NCBI GenBank assembly: GCA_003175865.1 | Contig: PSRF01000268.1 | Coordinates: 1 to 7,556 of the forward strand | DNA length: 7,556 bases | From: Blastocatellia bacterium | GTDB taxonomy: Bacteria > Acidobacteriota > Blastocatellia > Pyrinomonadales > Pyrinomonadaceae | Direction of reading: 5' to 3' | In this document: positions 4,642 through 7,556 of the stretch, one piece after another | How positions within the stretch are numbered: position 1 is the stretch's first letter | How the letters are laid out: each line of letters begins with the position of its first letter | Translations under genes and position numbers: made by a program | Notes under the pieces: model-generated | What the model was told of the DNA's origin: nothing | The model's input: only the letters and a program-made list of their open reading frames with translations | The model's database searches: none

Positions 4642-7556
4642 CTAAGGTTGATTGTCTGCTTTGTCGGTTACTCGATACTTTTCCTTTTCCTTGTCACGCT
4701 GCAGGTACGGAATACCCTTTACCATCCATTCCGGTGCAGGTGCTCCTTTCAGGAAATGATCGAAGAACTCCTGCAACCGATGCGTGTAGTCCTTCTGATT
4801 TATTCGTTTCCGAAGTCCATGCTTTTCGCCGTTGTAGCTAAACATGTACACCTCTTTGTTCAACCGACGAAGCGCAAGGTAATACTCAATCCCTTGATAC
4901 CACGGCACCGCATCGTCTTCGTCGTTGTGAATCATCAACAAAGGAGTTTGCACACGATCCGCACGAAACACAGGAGAGTTTTCAATGTAGCGAAGCGGGT
5001 AGTCCCACAAACTACCACCAATACGTGATTGAGCTCTCTCGTATTGAAACTGTCGCGGTAAACCGGTTCCCCAACGAATGCCACTGTATGCGCTAGTCAT
5101 GTTGGCAACGACTGCGCCTGGGGCTGCAGCCTTGAAACGATTTGTTTGCGTCACCATGTATGCGATCTGATAACCACCCCAACTATGGCCTTGAATCCCA
5201 ATCGCATTCTCGTCAACAAAACCCTGGTCAACGACGGCCTGAATTCCCGGTAGCACACATTTCAAAGCACTCTGCCCTGGATAACCAATCGTGTAGACGA
5301 TATCGGGCATGAAGATGAGATATCCGTTGCTGACGTAAAAGGTCGGATTGATCGAAGTACCCGGACCTGGATTATGAAAGCTATGCAAGCCCTGCGAAAG
5401 TTTTTCGTAGATGTAAACGATCATCGGATACTTGCGCTTTGAATCGAAGTTTTCCGGCTTCAACAACACACCTTTCAGAGGCACACCATCGGTATTTTTG
5501 AAACGAACCAACTCCGCTGTACCCCAGTTGTACTTCGCCCGCTGTTCGTCTCCGTTACTCACTTTCTTTAAGTCTTTAAAATCAGGTCCCGTCACCCAGA
5601 CATCCGGGAATTCATCAAATCGCGATGCAGTAAACATCAACACATCCGCGTCCTTAGCTTTGGTGGGATTATTGAAATCCTTTGCTCCCATTATCAGCTT
5701 CTGCGGCAGTGTGCCGTTGACCTTGTCGCGATAAAAACCAGAGTCAAGCGTCTCTTCATTTTCAGCGTGCAATAACAACATCTTCGCCGGATCGATCGAC
5801 TTCTCCTTTGGATCCAATCTTACGTAACGAAATTTGATCTTCTCTTTGCGGCCAACTCCATCCGTTAGATTCTTTGCACCACTTCCGTCTGGAGCAACTT
5901 GCCAGATGTCGTACCGATCGTAGATAAGCACTTCCCGATCATCCCTGGTCCAACCTGCAATTCCGTACGATTCAGGTGTTGAGGGGGTGTCGTTCTCTTC
6001 GTCGAAGAAAGGCACACCAAGATCTTTCGTGAGATTGACAACACGTCCCTCGGCGATTGAGTACGAGTTCCAATCGTTGCCATCGAAGAAGATCGCGTAC
6101 TTCGAGCCAGGCGACAGCGACGCACCAAAGCGTTTCTTTGAACCGATTGACTTTCGCGTTCCGTCACTAGTGTTGACCAAATAGTAGTCAGTGAACCCTG
6201 GATCGTAATCAGCAATGATTCGGTAAGCCCGGTTATCACTACCGATAGCGAAGCGACCATCATTTGAAGGCGACACACCTCCCATCGCTTCATCAGCGAG
6301 CTGCACAAACTTCTTTTCACGAGTCAGGTAAACAGCGCGATACGAACGATTGCGATCTTGTTCAGCGCGCACCTTCTGCATTGGCTGAATGTAGTCGTCC
6401 TTCCAATGCCACAAATCGACATTCACTTTCTCATCGGCAGGAATCTCTTCGTCGGGATTCTTCTCCGGTTCGGGTGGAGGTGCCGCGCCCAGAAACAAAC
6501 GCGCGCCATCGAGTGAAAACGTCAAGTTTGCTTTTTCACTGACAACAAAGTCTTTGCGAAACCCCGGAGTGTCTGTCGACACGATTTCGGTGGCACTAAT
6601 CGCGGACACGCTGTGGTTAGCCTGACCCTCCATCGAACCGCTACTACGATTCCACAGATAGACTTTGAACTTTGGTTGTTTCGCTGCGACGTCGTCCTTG
6701 TCGCTGATAAACGCTAACTCAGTTTGTTCCTCATCCCACGTGAGCTTTTGAAACTTTCCCTTTCCTGAAACAAGTGCGACAGGTGCCGCATCCGTTTGAG
6801 GCGTGACGACATAGACGCCATTTGTCTCTTCTTTCTTTGAGGAGACTGCAAAAGCGAGAGTCTTTGCATCTTTGCTTAACGAGTAGTCGAGGACGTCGTT
6901 GAACACGCGCTCCGTCCCGTTGGTCGTGTTGCGCAGTACGAGGTCAGATCCGTACTCCTTCTTCTTCTGATTGCGATTGGAGCCCGTGCGATTTTGTTGA
7001 GGTGTCGGTGATGCGGCAGGTTGCTCAGTTGATGCAGTCGACTGTGCCGAAGTGTTTGCTTTCTCTTCCGGTTTTCCTTCAAGAAGGTAAGCAATGAAAC
7101 CCGAACCGTCTTCGGGTACTTGGAAATTCTTGACCTTCTCGATCCGTGCAACACTTCCAGTTGCAATATCCATAATGCCGAGACCATTCTTGGGCATGTC
7201 TTCAGGCTTTTTCTTTTCTTTCTTTGCTTTCGTCAAATCCGCTTTGAGAGGTTCAGTAGTGAAGACTACAAATCGAATGTCGCCAGTGAAGACCGGTCGG
7301 ATAAGACGTGCCTGCGTGGCTTGAAACTCTGCGAGGTTCGCGCCGGGGTCGTCTGGCGGCGGTACTGGTGGGTGGTATCCTCTGGGCCCCCGCCACTCCG
7401 CACCACTGGCAATGTTGCGAACAACAATGTCGCCGTCGCCGTCCTGCGGCATAAATGCGTAAGCGACAAAACGACCGTCGCGTGAGATTTGCGGCGCTTG
7501 GATCGAGCGCCATGAGTCGTAGTCCTGATGAGTGATCGCTCTCTTGGTTGTTGCTT
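4642..7556 (-). CDS. S9 (prolyl oligopeptidase) family serine peptidase, N-terminus outside window
   Basis: The frame stays open from the TAG at 4642-4644 to the right edge, so the gene is 5'-truncated. 970 residues are visible, counted from the edge. Residues before the first in-window ATG (7452) already read as family sequence (HQDYDSWRSI, then APQISRDGRFVAYAF), so that ATG is internal. The N-terminal two thirds is a beta-propeller of TolB/PD40-type repeats (for example ISRDGRFVAYAF and SLSPGSKYAIFF). The C-terminal part (about 670-940) is an alpha/beta-hydrolase with the triad S791 in GHSWGGY, D880 in HNDEDDAVP and H912 in GEKHG. S9 enzymes cleave peptides or oligopeptides, the propeller restricting access. 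Two low-complexity inserts interrupt the propeller: 163-202 (Ser/Thr/Gln/Pro, then NRNQKKKEYG) and 358-379 (Pro/Glu/Asp-rich). Export cannot be judged without the N-terminus. It is the upstream member of a pair with GH92. Exact specificity (oligopeptidase, dipeptidyl- or acylaminoacyl-peptidase type) is undecided. Confidence 0.93.
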   Translation of the reverse strand, partial: ATTKRAITHQDYDSWRSIQAPQISRDGRFVAYAFMPQDGDGDIVVRNIASGAEWRGPRGYHPPVPPPDDPGANLAEFQATQARLIRPVFTGDIRFVVFTTEPLKADLTKAKKEKKKPEDMPKNGLGIMDIATGSVARIEKVKNFQVPEDGSGFIAYLLEGKPEEKANTSAQSTASTEQPAASPTPQQNRTGSNRNQKKKEYGSDLVLRNTTNGTERVFNDVLDYSLSKDAKTLAFAVSSKKEETNGVYVVTPQTDAAPVALVSGKGKFQKLTWDEEQTELAFISDKDDVAAKQPKFKVYLWNRSSGSMEGQANHSVSAISATEIVSTDTPGFRKDFVVSEKANLTFSLDGARLFLGAAPPPEPEKNPDEEIPADEKVNVDLWHWKDDYIQPMQKVRAEQDRNRSYRAVYLTREKKFVQLADEAMGGVSPSNDGRFAIGSDNRAYRIIADYDPGFTDYYLVNTSDGTRKSIGSKKRFGASLSPGSKYAIFFDGNDWNSYSIAEGRVVNLTKDLGVPFFDEENDTPSTPESYGIAGWTRDDREVLIYDRYDIWQVAPDGSGAKNLTDGVGRKEKIKFRYVRLDPKEKSIDPAKMLLLHAENEETLDSGFYRDKVNGTLPQKLIMGAKDFNNPTKAKDADVLMFTASRFDEFPDVWVTGPDFKDLKKVSNGDEQRAKYNWGTAELVRFKNTDGVPLKGVLLKPENFDSKRKYPMIVYIYEKLSQGLHSFHNPGPGTSINPTFYVSNGYLIFMPDIVYTIGYPGQSALKCVLPGIQAVVDQGFVDENAIGIQGHSWGGYQIAYMVTQTNRFKAAAPGAVVANMTSAYSGIRWGTGLPRQFQYERAQSRIGGSLWDYPLRYIENSPVFRADRVQTPLLMIHNDEDDAVPWYQGIEYYLALRRLNKEVYMFSYNGEKHGLRKRINQKDYTHRLQEFFDHFLKGAPAPEWMVKGIPYLQRDKEKEKYRVTDKADNQP

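Noticed and set aside
7450..7452. ATG at 7452 as the start of the S9 peptidase
   Set aside because: The same frame continues upstream to the window edge with sequence typical of the family (DYDSWRSI, SRDGRFVAYAF), so the true start lies outside.

Overview
The window looks like chromosomal DNA from a free-living bacterium. It is probably an Acidobacteriota member of the Blastocatellia/Pyrinomonadaceae type. That assignment is an inference. It rests on roughly 50 % GC, large secreted hydrolases, a secreted protein with an acidobacterial flavour, and intergenic palindromes built on GCCGGTGGT and GCAGGCGTCCTCGCCTGC, which I associate with such genomes. No rRNA, tRNA, transposase, phage or CRISPR gene is visible.

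Layout. At the left edge (1-384, +) is the 3' part of a LytTR-type response regulator. Its receiver domain lies outside the window. A 327-bp non-coding gap follows (385-711). It is dominated by a nested palindromic element: two inverted hairpins about 110 bp apart, with a second inverted repeat and a central hairpin between them. The first hairpin can also serve as the regulator's intrinsic terminator. Next is a 241-aa secreted protein of unknown function (712-1437, +), preceded by a clear Shine-Dalgarno sequence and a possible -35 box. The 133-bp convergent gap after it holds a second, unrelated palindromic element with perfect 30-bp arms, each containing its own 7-bp hairpin. This has the geometry of a REP pair (BIME).

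The remaining three quarters is a two-gene minus-strand unit. The upstream gene (4642 to beyond 7556) is an S9/prolyl-oligopeptidase-family serine peptidase with its Ser-Asp-His triad intact and its N-terminus off the right edge. The downstream gene (1571-4573) is a secreted GH92 alpha-mannosidase carrying a chitobiase C-terminal-like (Fn3-like) domain and a discoidin-type sugar-binding domain. An 18-bp interrupted inverted repeat lies between the S9 stop and the GH92 signal-peptide codons, with the preferred GH92 start codon in its loop.

Working together (inference): a peptidase and an exo-mannosidase, the latter clearly exported, would suit breakdown of mannose-bearing glycoproteins or glycopeptides. 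There is no SusC/SusD pair, transporter or sugar kinase in the window to confirm this. The most unusual content is non-coding: two different nested-palindrome repeats flanking one small gene, the hairpin around the GH92 start, and a marked excess of GTCGAC sites.
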